A stretch of 64,000 bases of DNA from Pseudomonas fluorescens. GTDB lineage: Bacteria > Pseudomonadota > Gammaproteobacteria > Pseudomonadales > Pseudomonadaceae. The notes below the pieces were generated by a model that saw only the letters and a list, made by a program, of their open reading frames with translations, searched no databases and was not told the origin of the DNA. A program made the position numbers and the translations under genes. Below, piece after piece: positions 1 to 8,181 of this stretch (position 1 is the first letter of the stretch; each line of letters begins with the position of its first letter). The stretch covers positions 1,149,501-1,213,500 of the forward strand of contig NZ_LR134318.1 in the NCBI RefSeq assembly GCF_900636825.1, read 5' to 3'.

Positions 1-90
1 CATGCCTTTGACACTGATGGTTTCGCCACGACCTTCGAAATGTCTCATTCCCTCGCGCGCGCCGCAGCTGCAGCATTGTCGGGTTTTCAT
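1..90 (-). CDS. mqsA: MqsA-type antitoxin, N-terminal fragment (cut by window edge)
   Basis: Only the first 30 codons are inside the window. They read MKTRQCCSCG then a GRGETISVKG stretch, which matches the N-terminal zinc-binding domain of MqsA antitoxins; a C-x-x-C pair is visible at residues 6 and 9. The start ATG overlaps the stop of the toxin gene as ATGA, so the two are translationally coupled, with toxin first as in E. coli mqsRA. MqsA binds and neutralises MqsR and, through its C-terminal HTH (outside the window), represses the operon. The call rests on the neighbour as much as on this fragment. Confidence 0.75.
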   Translation of the reverse strand, partial: MKTRQCCSCGAREGMRHFEGRGETISVKGM

Positions 91-398
91 GGGTTTCTCT
101 CCTTGAAGGAGATTACCGGAGGACCACCGCCGGGGCGGTAAGTCACCTTGATGTAAATCTCCAGGTCTTTTGAGTTGACGTGATACACGTCGTGCCAGAC
201 TCGATGGTTGTCGTAAGTAGTCATCGATTTGTACAACATCCCTTGCTGTAACTCGAAAATGATCTCCCGCATCTCTCTGTGGCTGAAGCCAAGATCCAAA
301 CCGGTTTTTTCCGAAGATCTGGTAAAGGCTCTTTTTCCAAGCCGCCTCACCTCAGACTTGATCACCGCCAAGTCGTAATGGGGTGTTTTCTTTTCCAT
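87..398 (-). CDS. mqsR: MqsR-family mRNA interferase toxin
   Basis: The 103-residue product begins MEKKTPH and has the family core LYKSMTTYDNH, VWHDVY and VISFKE, close in length to E. coli MqsR (98 aa). MqsR is a RelE-fold ribonuclease that cleaves mRNA at GCU/GCA-like sites during stress. Lys57, Tyr82 and Lys99 align with the E. coli residues discussed as active-site (K56, Y81, K96), but the position of Gln68 is His69. The ATG at 398 was chosen over an in-frame start at 434 because it matches the family N-terminus and because a start at 434 would lie inside the operator palindrome. mqsA follows with a 4-bp overlap. Confidence 0.88.
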   Translation of the reverse strand: MEKKTPHYDLAVIKSEVRRLGKRAFTRSSEKTGLDLGFSHREMREIIFELQQGMLYKSMTTYDNHRVWHDVYHVNSKDLEIYIKVTYRPGGGPPVISFKERNP

Positions 399-422
399 AA
401 GAAACCAAAACCCTGTCCCTGA

Positions 423-443
423 AATTACCCTCAAAGGGTAATT
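423..443. promoter_or_regulatory. Palindromic operator of mqsRA
   Basis: A perfect inverted repeat of 9 bp arms (AATTACCCT and AGGGTAATT) with a 3-bp centre lies 25 bp upstream of the mqsR start. The core ACCCT-N3-AGGGT resembles the ACCT-N-AGGT palindromes bound by MqsA HTH domains in E. coli. Binding by the MqsA protein is inferred. Confidence 0.65.
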
Positions 444-530
444 TTGACCAATCGAAAATGCCGCTCCATGTGTCTCGATTGACCCTAGGTGGTTGCCGTC
501 CTACACGGGTCTGACTACCATGTCAGAAAA

Positions 531-551
531 TTCATCCTATGATTGGATGAA
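531..551. promoter_or_regulatory. Inverted repeat just upstream of the GntR gene (possible autoregulatory operator)
   Basis: TTCATCC, 7-bp spacer, GGATGAA: a perfect 7-bp inverted repeat ending 12 bp before the GntR start codon, against the ribosome binding region. Autoregulation is an inference from position; the exact FadR-subfamily consensus is not evident. Confidence 0.35.
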
Positions 552-563
552 AGGGCGGGACTC

Positions 564-1223
564 ATGTCGGAAATTTCTCCTTTGATAAAGCGATCCTTGG
601 TCGATCAGGCCCTGGATCAACTGCGTCAACGCATCAACAGCGGTGCCTGGCAGGTAGGCGAGCGCTTGCCGACCGAGCCCGAGCTGTGTGCCGAACTGGG
701 CATCAGCCGCAACACGGTGCGCGAGGCGATGCGCGTGCTGGCGTTTTCCGGATTGATCGAAATTCGCCAGGGTGACGGCAGTTATCTGCGCGCGCTGGTG
801 GATCCGCTGGATACGCTCAAGGCGCTGTCGCGTTGCTCGCTGGAGCAGGCGCGGGAAACCCGGCACATCCTTGAGGTCGAGGCCATCGGTCTGGCAGCGT
901 TGCGCCGCACCGACGAAGACCTCGTCGCATTGCGCGAGGCCCTCGGGACCAGCGGCAGCCACTACCACGGTGATCTCGACACCTACATCGCCTGCGATCT
1001 GGTGTTTCATCGCCGGTTGGTCGACGCCGCGCACAACCCCACGCTCAGCGAGCTGTATCGCTATTTCTCCAGCATTGTCGGCGCACAACTGCGCCAGACC
1101 CTGAACATCGTCCCGCGCCGTCAGGAAGTGTTCGATCTGCACATCGAGTTGCTCGATGCGGTCGAGCAACGCGACCCGGAACGGGCCAAAGCCTTATCGA
1201 GGCAGTTGATCAATGAACCTTGA
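564..1223 (+). CDS. GntR-family transcriptional regulator, FadR subfamily
   Basis: The 219-residue protein has an N-terminal winged HTH (about residues 10-75, with GERLPTEPELCAELGISRNTVREAMRVL, the GntR recognition helix) and an all-helical FCD-type ligand domain (about 85-215) with the metal/ligand histidines expected of the FadR group. The ATG at 564 is preceded by AAGGGCGGGA; a TTG start 21 bp upstream is possible but would overlap the inverted repeat. Its last 11 bp overlap the next gene, a CynX-type transporter, so the pair is likely one transcript and the regulator probably controls that exporter. The effector is unknown. Confidence 0.85.
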   Translation: MSEISPLIKRSLVDQALDQLRQRINSGAWQVGERLPTEPELCAELGISRNTVREAMRVLAFSGLIEIRQGDGSYLRALVDPLDTLKALSRCSLEQARETRHILEVEAIGLAALRRTDEDLVALREALGTSGSHYHGDLDTYIACDLVFHRRLVDAAHNPTLSELYRYFSSIVGAQLRQTLNIVPRRQEVFDLHIELLDAVEQRDPERAKALSRQLINEP

Positions 1224-2517
1224 AACCGAGAAGTCCATGCCCCGCCACGAGATATCCACAACGCCTAAACGCCCCTCGGAGCTTGAAGAGCTGCTGATCG
1301 ACGCCGAGGCCGATGATGAGCAAGTGCAGCAGAGCCCGCCGCGGGTGCGCAGGCCCTGGCTGTTGCTGCTGGGATTGATTCTGGTCGCGTTGAATCTGCG
1401 CCCGGCGCTGTCGAGCATGGCGCCGCTGCTCAGCGATGTATCGAAGAGTCTCGGCTTGTCGGCGGCGCAGGCCGGTTTGCTGACGACGTTGCCGGTTCTT
1501 TGCCTCGGTTTGTTCGCCCCGCTGGCGCCGATTCTGGCGCGACGCTTTGGTGCCGAGCGGGTGGTCCTGGGAATTCTGCTGACCTTGGCCGGTGGCATTA
1601 TCTTGCGCAGCCATTTCGGTGAAATCGGCCTGTTCGCCGGCAGTGTGCTGGGTGGTGCGAGCATTGGCATCGTCGGCGTATTGCTGCCGGGCATCGTCAA
1701 GCGCGACTTTGCCAAACATGCCGGCACCATGACCGGCGTGTACACCATGGCGTTGTGCCTGGGCGCGGCAATGGCGGCGGGTTCGAGCGTGCCGTTGAGC
1801 GAGCACTTCGGTGGAAGCTGGACGATCGGGTTGGGCTTTTGGGTGATTCCTGCGCTGGTGGCGGCGTTGTTCTGGTTACCGCAAGTGGGGCCGAAACACG
1901 GCGCGCACAATGTCGCTTATCGGGTGCGCGGCCTGCTGCGCGATCCGCTGGCCTGGCAGGTAACGTTGTACATGGGCCTGCAATCGTCGCTGGCCTACAT
2001 CGTATTCGGCTGGTTGCCGTCGATTCTGATCGGTCGCGGTCTGACGCCGACCCAAGCCGGCCTGGTGCTGTCCGGTTCGGTGATCATCCAGCTCGCCAGT
2101 TCGCTGGCCGCACCGTGGCTGGCCACCCGGGGCAAGGATCAGCGTCTGGCCATCGTCGTGGTCATGGCGCTGACCCTCGGTGGCCTGTTCGGGTGCCTGT
2201 ACGCGCCGATCGACGGCCTGTGGGGTTGGGCAATTCTGCTGGGCCTGGGGCAGGGCGGAACGTTCAGCCTGGCGTTGACCCTGATCGTTCTGCGTTCGCG
2301 CGATTCCCATGTGGCGGCGAACCTCTCGAGCATGTCCCAGGGCTTCGGCTATACGCTGGCGTCGATGGGCCCTTTCGCGGTTGGTGTGGTGCACGACTGG
2401 ACCGGCGGCTGGAATGCGCTCGGCTGGATTTTCGGCATCATTGGTGCTGGCGCGATCCTCGCCGGGCTTGGCGCCGGGAGAGCGCTGTACGTGCAGGTCG
2501 AGAGCGAGAAAATCTGA
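1213..2517 (+). CDS. CynX/NimT-family MFS transporter
   Basis: This 434-residue inner-membrane protein has a polar N-terminal extension of about 45 residues, then about 12 hydrophobic helices. NLRPALSSMAPLL in the first helix and TGVYTMALCLGAAMAAGSS are typical of the CynX/NimT (cyanate/2-nitroimidazole transporter) branch of the MFS. The substrate cannot be read from sequence. It overlaps the upstream GntR gene by 11 bp, indicating co-transcription and probable local control. A second in-frame ATG 24 bp downstream is an alternative start. Confidence 0.82.
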   Translation: MNLETEKSMPRHEISTTPKRPSELEELLIDAEADDEQVQQSPPRVRRPWLLLLGLILVALNLRPALSSMAPLLSDVSKSLGLSAAQAGLLTTLPVLCLGLFAPLAPILARRFGAERVVLGILLTLAGGIILRSHFGEIGLFAGSVLGGASIGIVGVLLPGIVKRDFAKHAGTMTGVYTMALCLGAAMAAGSSVPLSEHFGGSWTIGLGFWVIPALVAALFWLPQVGPKHGAHNVAYRVRGLLRDPLAWQVTLYMGLQSSLAYIVFGWLPSILIGRGLTPTQAGLVLSGSVIIQLASSLAAPWLATRGKDQRLAIVVVMALTLGGLFGCLYAPIDGLWGWAILLGLGQGGTFSLALTLIVLRSRDSHVAANLSSMSQGFGYTLASMGPFAVGVVHDWTGGWNALGWIFGIIGAGAILAGLGAGRALYVQVESEKI

Positions 2518-2520
2518 GTT

Positions 2521-2611
2521 CTGCAGGAGCTGCGGCACGCTGCGATCCTTTGACTGTGATTCGTTTAAAAAATCAAAATCAAAAGATCGCAGCGTGCCGC
2601 AGCTCCTACAG
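2521..2611. repeat. REPIN (REP arms pointing outward, GGAGC...GCTCC order)
   Basis: Two REP palindromes in inverted orientation: GGAGCTGCGGCACGCTGCGAT and its complement, separated by about 25 bp. It lies just after the CynX-like gene. Confidence 0.85.
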
Positions 2612-2703
2612 GGGTTTTCTGTGCATGCAAGCGATGCCGATAGTGTTTCTCCGCCCGGCAGATTATGGTGCTGGCAATCTGTACCTCTTTTTTGGAGATT
2701 GTC

Positions 2704-3174
2704 TTGAGCGAAGCCAACAGCGCGGTGATTACCCGTTTCTACGAAGCCTTTCAACGCCTCGATGCCGAGGCTATGGCCGCCTGCTACACCGACGATGTGG
2801 TGTTCAGCGATCCGGCGTTCGGCGAACTGCGCGGGCGTGATGCCGGCGACATGTGGCGCATGCTCACCACCCGCGCCAAAGACTTTTCGCTGACCTTCGA
2901 CAACGTCCGCACCGATGAGCGCAGCGGCGGCGCGCACTGGGTGGCAACGTATCTGTTCAGCCAGACCGGCAATGTCGTGATCAATGATATCCAGGCGCAC
3001 TTTGTCTTCCGTGACGGCAAGATTTGCGAGCACCGCGACCATTTCGATCTGTGGCGCTGGTCGCGTCAGGCCCTGGGTTTCAAAGGCTTGTTGCTGGGCT
3101 GGACGCCGCTGGTGCGCAACGCCGTTCGTGCGCAGGCGCGCAAGGGACTGAAGGCATTTCAGGCTGGTCGCTGA
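2704..3174 (+). CDS. NTF2-like/SnoaL-like small protein
   Basis: The 156-residue product (MSEANSAVITRFYEAFQRLDAEAMAACYTDDVVFSDPAFGEL) has the alpha+beta barrel signature of the NTF2-like superfamily: an N-terminal helix pair, the xDxxxF/DPAF segment and a C-terminal sheet ending in HFVFRDGKICEHRDHFDLWRW. Members are ligand-binding or isomerase/hydrolase-like, and no specific reaction can be assigned. The TTG start at 2704 is chosen because GGAG sits 6 bp upstream; an ATG 39 bp earlier has no such site. Confidence 0.8.
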   Translation: MSEANSAVITRFYEAFQRLDAEAMAACYTDDVVFSDPAFGELRGRDAGDMWRMLTTRAKDFSLTFDNVRTDERSGGAHWVATYLFSQTGNVVINDIQAHFVFRDGKICEHRDHFDLWRWSRQALGFKGLLLGWTPLVRNAVRAQARKGLKAFQAGR

Positions 3175-3213
3175 TAATATCGCGGTCTGTTTCCTACACG
3201 TCTTGATCCCGAA

Positions 3214-3516
3214 GTGACCAGCCTTAGCGAAAAATCCGTCGATGTCGCCGAACCGGTGAGCAAGTCCTGGTTCGTCTACCTCGTTCGCGCAGCCAACGGT
3301 TCGCTGTACTGCGGAATCAGCGACGATCCGCTGCGTCGCTTCGCCAAACATCAAAGCGGCAAAGGCGCGCGGTTTTTTCTGTCCAGTCCGGCGATGGCGC
3401 TCGTTTATACAGAACGCTGCCGCGACAAAAGCGATGCACTGCGGCAGGAACGGCTGATCAAAAAACTCAAGAAGAGCGCCAAGGAATGCCTGGTCGCCTC
3501 TTATCAATCTGACTGA
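3214..3516 (+). CDS. GIY-YIG superfamily protein (UPF0213/YhbQ-like)
   Basis: A 100-residue protein with one GIY-YIG domain: [36 protein letters not shown], with the paired tyrosines, the conserved Arg and the downstream KKSAKE helix. This family is the stand-alone YhbQ type, a DNA-acting nuclease-like protein of poorly defined role. Translation starts with GTG at 3214. An N-terminal stretch of about 17 residues precedes the domain. Confidence 0.85.
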   Translation: MTSLSEKSVDVAEPVSKSWFVYLVRAANGSLYCGISDDPLRRFAKHQSGKGARFFLSSPAMALVYTERCRDKSDALRQERLIKKLKKSAKECLVASYQSD

Positions 3517-3599
3517 TTGGTTCCCATCAGGCAGATCTGTAGGCTGCCAGGCCAATGCACGCTAAGCTGCCGGTTCACTTTCCAGCGGCGGAGCCGAGC

Positions 3600-4535
3600 A
3601 TGTCCGAGTTGATTCTGCACCATTACCCGACCTCTCCCTTCGCTGAGAAGGCCCGCTTGCTGCTCGGCTTCAAAGGCTTGTCGTGGCGCTCGGTGCATAT
3701 CTCGCCAGTGATGCCCAAACCGGATCTGACCGCGCTGACCGGTGGCTATCGCAAAACCCCAGTGCTGCAGATCGGTGCGGACATCTATTGCGACACGGCG
3801 CTGATCGCGCGACGCCTTGAACAGAAAAAAGCCTTGCCGGCGTTTTTCCCCGAAGGCCAGGAAATGACCAGCGCAAGTTTCGCTGCATGGGCCGACTCGG
3901 TGGTGTTTCAGCACGCCGTGAGCCTGGTGTTCCAGCCGGAATCGGTGGCGGTGCGTTTTGGCAAGTTGCCGCCCGAAGCGATCAAGGCCTTTCTCGCCGA
4001 CCGCGCCGGACTGTTCAGTGGTGGCAGTGCGACCCGGCTGAGCGCCGAGCAGGCCAAGCATCAGTGGCCGACGATCATGGCTCGATTGGAGCAGCAATTG
4101 CAGCGCGAGCAGGGGGACTTCCTGTTCGGTGAGCCGTCGATTGCCGACTTCGCGCTGGCGCACCCGCTGTGGTTCCTCAAGGCCACCCATGTAACCGCGC
4201 CGCTGGTGGATGAATACCCGGCAGTGTCGGCGTGGCTGGGTCGGGTACTTGGTTTCGGCCACGGTGCGGCGAGCGAGATGTCTTCGGAAGAGGCGCTGCA
4301 GGTCGCACGGAATGCGACACCGGCGGCATTGCCCGGCGAGCAGTTCGTTGATCCGAACGGTTTCAAAGCGGGGCAGCAAGTGGCGATTGCGGCGATCGAT
4401 TACGGCGTCGATCCGGTGGTGGGCGAGCTTCTGTTTGCCGGCAGCGAGGAGTTGATCATCCGCCGAGAAGACGAACGTGGCGGCGTGGTGCATGTGCATT
4501 TCCCACGCTTTGGTTTCCGTATCGAAGCCAGATAA
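3600..4535 (+). CDS. Glutathione S-transferase family protein
   Basis: The 311-residue protein begins MSELILHHYPTSPFAEKARLLLG, a thioredoxin-fold GST N-terminal domain (residues 1-80) with TPVLQIGADIYCDTALIARRL as the glutathione-site segment. An all-helical C-terminal domain follows (about 90-220, FGEPSIADFALAHPLWFL). The remaining ~80 residues form an extra C-terminal region beyond the usual ~210-residue GST length. The start at 3600 has GGAG upstream. The substrate is unknown. Confidence 0.82.
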   Translation: MSELILHHYPTSPFAEKARLLLGFKGLSWRSVHISPVMPKPDLTALTGGYRKTPVLQIGADIYCDTALIARRLEQKKALPAFFPEGQEMTSASFAAWADSVVFQHAVSLVFQPESVAVRFGKLPPEAIKAFLADRAGLFSGGSATRLSAEQAKHQWPTIMARLEQQLQREQGDFLFGEPSIADFALAHPLWFLKATHVTAPLVDEYPAVSAWLGRVLGFGHGAASEMSSEEALQVARNATPAALPGEQFVDPNGFKAGQQVAIAAIDYGVDPVVGELLFAGSEELIIRREDERGGVVHVHFPRFGFRIEAR

Positions 4536-4538
4536 CAG

Positions 4539-4612
4539 CAAAAGATCGCAGCCTGCGGCAGCTCCTGCATGAGACTTGTGTAGGAGCTGCTACAGGCTGC
4601 GATCTTTTGATC
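4539..4612. repeat. REPIN (inward type, AAAGATC...GATCTTT order)
   Basis: Two REP arms in the order AAAGATCGCAGCCTGCGGCAG then TAGGAGCTGCTACAGGCTGC. This is the opposite arrangement to the copy at 2521. It lies between convergent genes. Confidence 0.85.
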
Positions 4613-4618
4613 TTGCTG

Positions 4619-4969
4619 TTACTTCAGCGCGGCGAGAATCTCGTCCGGGTCAAACCCGCGAATCAACGTGCCGTTGACATCAATCAACGGAATCCCGCGC
4701 CCACCCAATGCCTCGTAAGCCTTGCGCGCCTCGGCATCCTTCTCGATATCGTATTCTTTGAACGCAATCCCCTTGCTGTCGAGAAAGCGCTTGGTCTGTT
4801 TGCAGTAACCGCACCAGTCGGTGGCGTAAAGCACAACGCTGGCCCGCGCCCGCGTCTGCTCCGAGACCATTTGCGAGGGGTTGAACACTCGCTCGATCTT
4901 GCCCCAGTTCTGATAGACCACGACCACCAGCAGAACCAGCGCCACTTTCTTCAATACGTTGCCGAGCAT
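4619..4969 (-). CDS. Membrane-anchored glutaredoxin family protein
   Basis: 116 residues: a single N-terminal hydrophobic helix (about 8-19, KVALVLLVVVVY), then a glutaredoxin domain from about residue 44 with VVLYATDWCGYCKQTKRFL (redox cysteines 53 and 56) and the cis-Pro segment GRGIPLIDVNGT. It probably reduces disulfides or glutathione mixed disulfides while tethered to the inner membrane. The start ATG shares one base with the stop codon of yejK (TGATG), so the two are coupled. Confidence 0.85.
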   Translation of the reverse strand: MLGNVLKKVALVLLVVVVYQNWGKIERVFNPSQMVSEQTRARASVVLYATDWCGYCKQTKRFLDSKGIAFKEYDIEKDAEARKAYEALGGRGIPLIDVNGTLIRGFDPDEILAALK

Positions 4970-5973
4970 CAATTGCGGCGCTTCAACTGATCGGTCAGGG
5001 AAGTTGGCAGCCCCTTAATGATCAGGGTGCCGTTTTCTTCGTCGTACTCGATTTTCGAACCCAGCAAGTGCGCTTCGAAACTGATCGACAGACCCTCGGC
5101 GCGACCGGTGAAGCGACGGAATTGATTGAGGGTGCGTTTATCCGCCGGAATTTCCGGCGACAGGCCGTAATCCTTGTTGCGAATGTGATCGTAAAAGGCC
5201 TTCGGGCGTTCTTCATCGATCAGCTCCGAAAGTTCTTCCAGGCCCATCGGTTCGCCAAGCTTGGCCTGGCTGCTGGCGTAATCCACCAAAGTCTTGGTTT
5301 TCTCGCGAGCGGAGTCTTCCGGCAAGTCCTCACTCTCGACGAAGTCGCTGAAGGCCTTGAGCAGCGTGCGCGTTTCGCCCGGGCCGTCGACACCTTCCTG
5401 ACAGCCGATGAAATCGCGGAAGTATTCCGACACCTTCTTGCCGTTCTTGCCTTTGATGAACGAGATGTACTGCTTGGACTGTTTGTTGTTCTGCCACTCG
5501 GAAACGTTGATCCGCGCGGCCAGGTGCAGCTGTCCGAGGTCCAGATGGCGCGACGGGGTTACGTCCAGTTCATCGGTCACCGCGACGCCTTCGCTGTGGT
5601 GCAACAGGGCGATCGCCAGATAGTCGGTCATGCCTTGCTGATAATGAGCGAACAGCACGTGACCGCCGACTGACAGGTTGGATTCTTCCATCAGTTTTTG
5701 CAGATGCTCGACCGCCACTTTGCTGAACGCGGTGAAGTCCTTGCCGCCGTCCATGTATTCCTTCAGCCATCCGCTGAACGGGAATGCGCCGGACTCCGGA
5801 TGGAACAGACCCCAGGCTTTGCCCTGTTTGGCGTTGTAGCTTTCGTTGAGGTCGGCGAGCATGTTCTCGATGGCTGCGGACTCAGCCAGTTCAGAGTCAC
5901 GGGCGTGCAGAACTGCGGGCGTGCCGTCGGGTTTTTTGTCGATCAGGTGGACGATGCAATGACGGATCGGCAT
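4969..5973 (-). CDS. yejK: Nucleoid-associated protein YejK/NdpA
   Basis: 334 residues beginning [17 protein letters not shown], the standard N-terminus of the 37-kDa nucleoid-associated protein family (E. coli YejK, about 335 aa). YejK co-purifies with the nucleoid and interacts with topoisomerases in E. coli. The ATG at 5973 was chosen over upstream in-frame starts because it gives the family length and because the extension reads through a REPIN. It is divergent from hupN, another nucleoid protein, and coupled to the downstream glutaredoxin gene. Confidence 0.9.
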   Translation of the reverse strand: MPIRHCIVHLIDKKPDGTPAVLHARDSELAESAAIENMLADLNESYNAKQGKAWGLFHPESGAFPFSGWLKEYMDGGKDFTAFSKVAVEHLQKLMEESNLSVGGHVLFAHYQQGMTDYLAIALLHHSEGVAVTDELDVTPSRHLDLGQLHLAARINVSEWQNNKQSKQYISFIKGKNGKKVSEYFRDFIGCQEGVDGPGETRTLLKAFSDFVESEDLPEDSAREKTKTLVDYASSQAKLGEPMGLEELSELIDEERPKAFYDHIRNKDYGLSPEIPADKRTLNQFRRFTGRAEGLSISFEAHLLGSKIEYDEENGTLIIKGLPTSLTDQLKRRN

Positions 5974-6058
5974 GGGCTTCTCGGCTGTTGGATGGGAGGA
6001 GGGCAGGCTCCCCCGAAAAAGCGCCCAGTGTACCCGAATCTCTATCCGAGGCTCTGCG

Positions 6059-6142
6059 CAGGAGCTGCCGGAGGCTGCTAACTTTTGATCTTGTTTTCCA
6101 ACATACAAAGTCCAAAGATCGCAGCCTTTGGCAGCTCCTACG
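6059..6142. repeat. REPIN (outward type)
   Basis: Inverted REP arms, with GGAGCTGCCGGAGGCTGC at the left and GCAGCCTTTGGCAGCTCC at the right. The left copy has mutated bases (CTAAC in place of CGATC). It lies in the yejK/hupN divergent region. Confidence 0.8.
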
Positions 6143-6459
6143 GGAGGGGCCAGGGCTTAAATCGGGGCAAGTGGCCGGCCTTATGCAGTTTTTTCCCGAT
6201 TTAGAGCAATAAAGCTGACCAAATGGGTAGCTAGAAGCGGATATTTCCTTGTCGCTGTGCTAGTTTTGCCCGGTCTTACGCGAAGTCACTGCGTTAAGCG
6301 TGCATTCAGCATTTGTCAGGTCGAACCAAACCCTGATTTCGGTATCTATAACCCGACTCGTCGTGGTTATCGCCGAGGGTGCCAGATCCAGAAGATCGGG
6401 CTCGATGGCTGACACTGCACTCTGCAATCCACATGAATTTGATAGGGAAGGAACACTAC
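6143..6459. promoter_or_regulatory. yejK-hupN divergent intergenic region with a 9-bp inverted repeat
   Basis: This 317-bp gap has no credible gene. It must hold the hupN promoter, but no strong -35/-10 pair is obvious. TAAATCGGG at 6158-6166 and CCCGATTTA at 6195-6203 form a perfect 9-bp inverted repeat with a 28-bp spacer. GAAGGAAC just before 6460 is the hupN ribosome binding site. Confidence 0.4.
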
Positions 6460-6741
6460 ATGGCTCTTACTAAAGACCAACTGATCGCCGACATCGCTGA
6501 AGCTATCGACGCGCCGAAAACCACCGCGCGTAACGCTCTGGACCAACTGGGCCAAATCGTTGCTGATCAGCTGGAAAACGGCGGCGAAATCACCTTGCCA
6601 GGTATCGGCAAGCTGAAAGTGACCGAGCGTCCTGCCCGCACCGGCCGTAACCCTTCGACTGGCGCTGCCATCGAAATCCCTGCCAAGAAAGTGATCAAGC
6701 TGGTTGTGGCCAAAGGCCTGACCGACGCTGTGAACAAGTAA
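6460..6741 (+). CDS. hupN: HU-family nucleoid DNA-binding protein HupN
   Basis: 93 residues, MALTKDQLIADIAEAIDAPK, with the HU core GEITLPGIGKLKVTERPARTGRNPSTG (the DNA-bending beta-arm with its intercalating Pro in RNPSTG). HU dimers bend and compact DNA. The neighbours yejK, rlmF and valS match the context of the third HU paralogue of pseudomonads, named HupN in P. putida. The start at 6460 has GGAAGGA upstream, and a strong intrinsic terminator follows. Confidence 0.9.
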   Translation: MALTKDQLIADIAEAIDAPKTTARNALDQLGQIVADQLENGGEITLPGIGKLKVTERPARTGRNPSTGAAIEIPAKKVIKLVVAKGLTDAVNK

Positions 6742-6752
6742 GACGCAGCGAT

Positions 6753-6793
6753 AAAAAAACCGTGCACCGGAGTGATCCGGGCACGGTTTTTTT
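6753..6793 (+). terminator. Rho-independent terminator of hupN
   Basis: AAAAAACCGTGC pairs with GCACGGTTTTTTT around a loop that itself contains CCGG-N7-CCGG; the downstream strand ends in a run of seven T. Confidence 0.92.
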
Positions 6794-6841
6794 GTGTCTG
6801 CGATTTCTTGATGTCACTAAGGTCTTTGTGGGTGTACGTCC

Positions 6842-6926
6842 CGTAGGAGCTGCCAAAGGCTGCGATCTTTTGATTTTGTTTTGACCATCAAGATCAAAAG
6901 ATCGCAGCGTGCCGCAGCTCCTACAG
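6842..6926. repeat. REPIN (outward type)
   Basis: Left arm TAGGAGCTGCCAAAGGCTGC, right arm GCAGCGTGCCGCAGCTCCTA. It lies between the convergent hupN and rlmF genes. Confidence 0.85.
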
Positions 6927-6937
6927 GATAAGCGTAA

Positions 6938-7957
6938 TCAGCGAACCCAGCGCTCGCGCCGCCAGATCTGCTGCTCGGATTTGGTCTGGAACGTCCAGGC
7001 GACAAAGCGGCTCTGCTTCTGTCCCTGAGACATCTCCACCACCTGGCTCTCCAGCACGCCAGCCTTCTTCAGTGCGGTCTCGATTGCCGGCAGATTCGAA
7101 GCCTTCGACACCAGCGTGCTGAACCACAACACCTTGTGCTGGAAGTTCGCGCTTTCGGCGATCAGTTGCGTCACGAATCGCGCTTCACCGCCTTCACACC
7201 ACAGCTCGGCCGATTGCCCGCCGAAGTTGAGCACCGGCAGCTTGCGTTTCGGATCGGCCTTGCCCAGGGCGCGCCACTTGCGCTCGCTGCCCTTGGTCGC
7301 TTCTTCCATCGAGGCATGAAACGGCGGATTGCACATGGTCAGATCAAAACGCTCGCCCGGTTCCAGCAGACCGATCAGGATGTGCTTGCGGTTTTCCTGC
7401 TGGCGCAACTGAATGACTTTGCTCAGGTCGTTGGACTGGACGATAGCCTTGGCGGCGGCAACGGCCGTCGGATCGATCTCCGAGCCGAGGAAATGCCAGC
7501 GGTATTCGCTGTTGCCGATCAGCGGATAAACGCAGTTGGCGCCCATGCCGATGTCCAGCACATTGACGATCGCGCCACGCGGCACCTTGCCGTCGTTCAT
7601 GCTCGCCAGCAGGTCGGCGAGAAAATGCACGTAATCGGCACGCCCCGGAACAGGCGGGCAGAGGTAGTCCGCCGGAATATCCCAATGCTGAATGCCATAA
7701 AACGACTTGAGCAGCGCCCGGTTGAACACGCGCACCGCATCGGGGCTGGCGAAGTCGATGCTTTCCTTGCCGTAGGGATTGGTGATTACGAACTTCGCCA
7801 GCTCCGGCGTGGTTTTGATCAGCGCCGGGAAGTCGTAACGACCCTGATGGCGGTTGCGCGGATGCAGGCTGGCCTTTTCACGCGGCTCGGCAGTTTTGGC
7901 CGGGGACGCGGCGTCAGGCTTCTTGCGCGCAGGTTTGGGAGTGCGGGGGGCGTTCAT
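6938..7957 (-). CDS. rlmF: 23S rRNA (adenine-1618-N6)-methyltransferase RlmF
   Basis: 339 residues. A basic Ala/Pro/Lys-rich N-terminal tail of about 35 residues is followed by [17 protein letters not shown], the RlmF start motif. The SAM-binding loop [14 protein letters not shown] and the catalytic NPPF tetrad of N6-adenine methyltransferases are visible. The enzyme methylates A1618 of 23S rRNA. ATG 7957 was chosen; an upstream in-frame start at 8005 adds 16 residues with no family support. Confidence 0.92.
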   Translation of the reverse strand: MNAPRTPKPARKKPDAASPAKTAEPREKASLHPRNRHQGRYDFPALIKTTPELAKFVITNPYGKESIDFASPDAVRVFNRALLKSFYGIQHWDIPADYLCPPVPGRADYVHFLADLLASMNDGKVPRGAIVNVLDIGMGANCVYPLIGNSEYRWHFLGSEIDPTAVAAAKAIVQSNDLSKVIQLRQQENRKHILIGLLEPGERFDLTMCNPPFHASMEEATKGSERKWRALGKADPKRKLPVLNFGGQSAELWCEGGEARFVTQLIAESANFQHKVLWFSTLVSKASNLPAIETALKKAGVLESQVVEMSQGQKQSRFVAWTFQTKSEQQIWRRERWVR

Positions 7958-8030
7958 GGGCGTGATCGATTCGGGTATGGCTGAAAGTGGCGGGTATTGT
8001 CCCACATCTGAAGGTCACACGCCGAACCCC

Positions 8031-8117
8031 TGTAGGAGCTGCCGGAGGCTGCGATCTTTTGATTTTGATTTCAGAAGCAAGATCAAAAGATCGCAGCCTT
8101 TGGCAGCTCCTACAGGG
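8031..8117. repeat. REPIN (outward type)
   Basis: Left arm TGTAGGAGCTGCCGGAGGC, right arm GCCTTTGGCAGCTCCTACA, about 40 bp between arms. It lies between rlmF and valS. Confidence 0.87.
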
Positions 8118-8132
8118 GAAATGTGGAAGGAA

Positions 8133-8165
8133 TAAAAAAGGGAGGCCACTTGGGCCTCCCTTTTA
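8133..8165 (-). terminator. Terminator downstream of valS
   Basis: The GGGAGGCC/GGCCTCCC stem with a 4-6 nt loop is followed on the minus strand by a run of six T. It begins 17 bp after the valS stop codon. Confidence 0.9.
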
Positions 8166-8181
8166 TATTGGCGATCTGCCG

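Noticed and set aside
6158..6203. The TAAATCGGG/CCCGATTTA repeat as a terminator of yejK or hupN
   Set aside because: It lies upstream of both divergent genes and the spacer is 28 bp; it is kept only as an unexplained inverted repeat.
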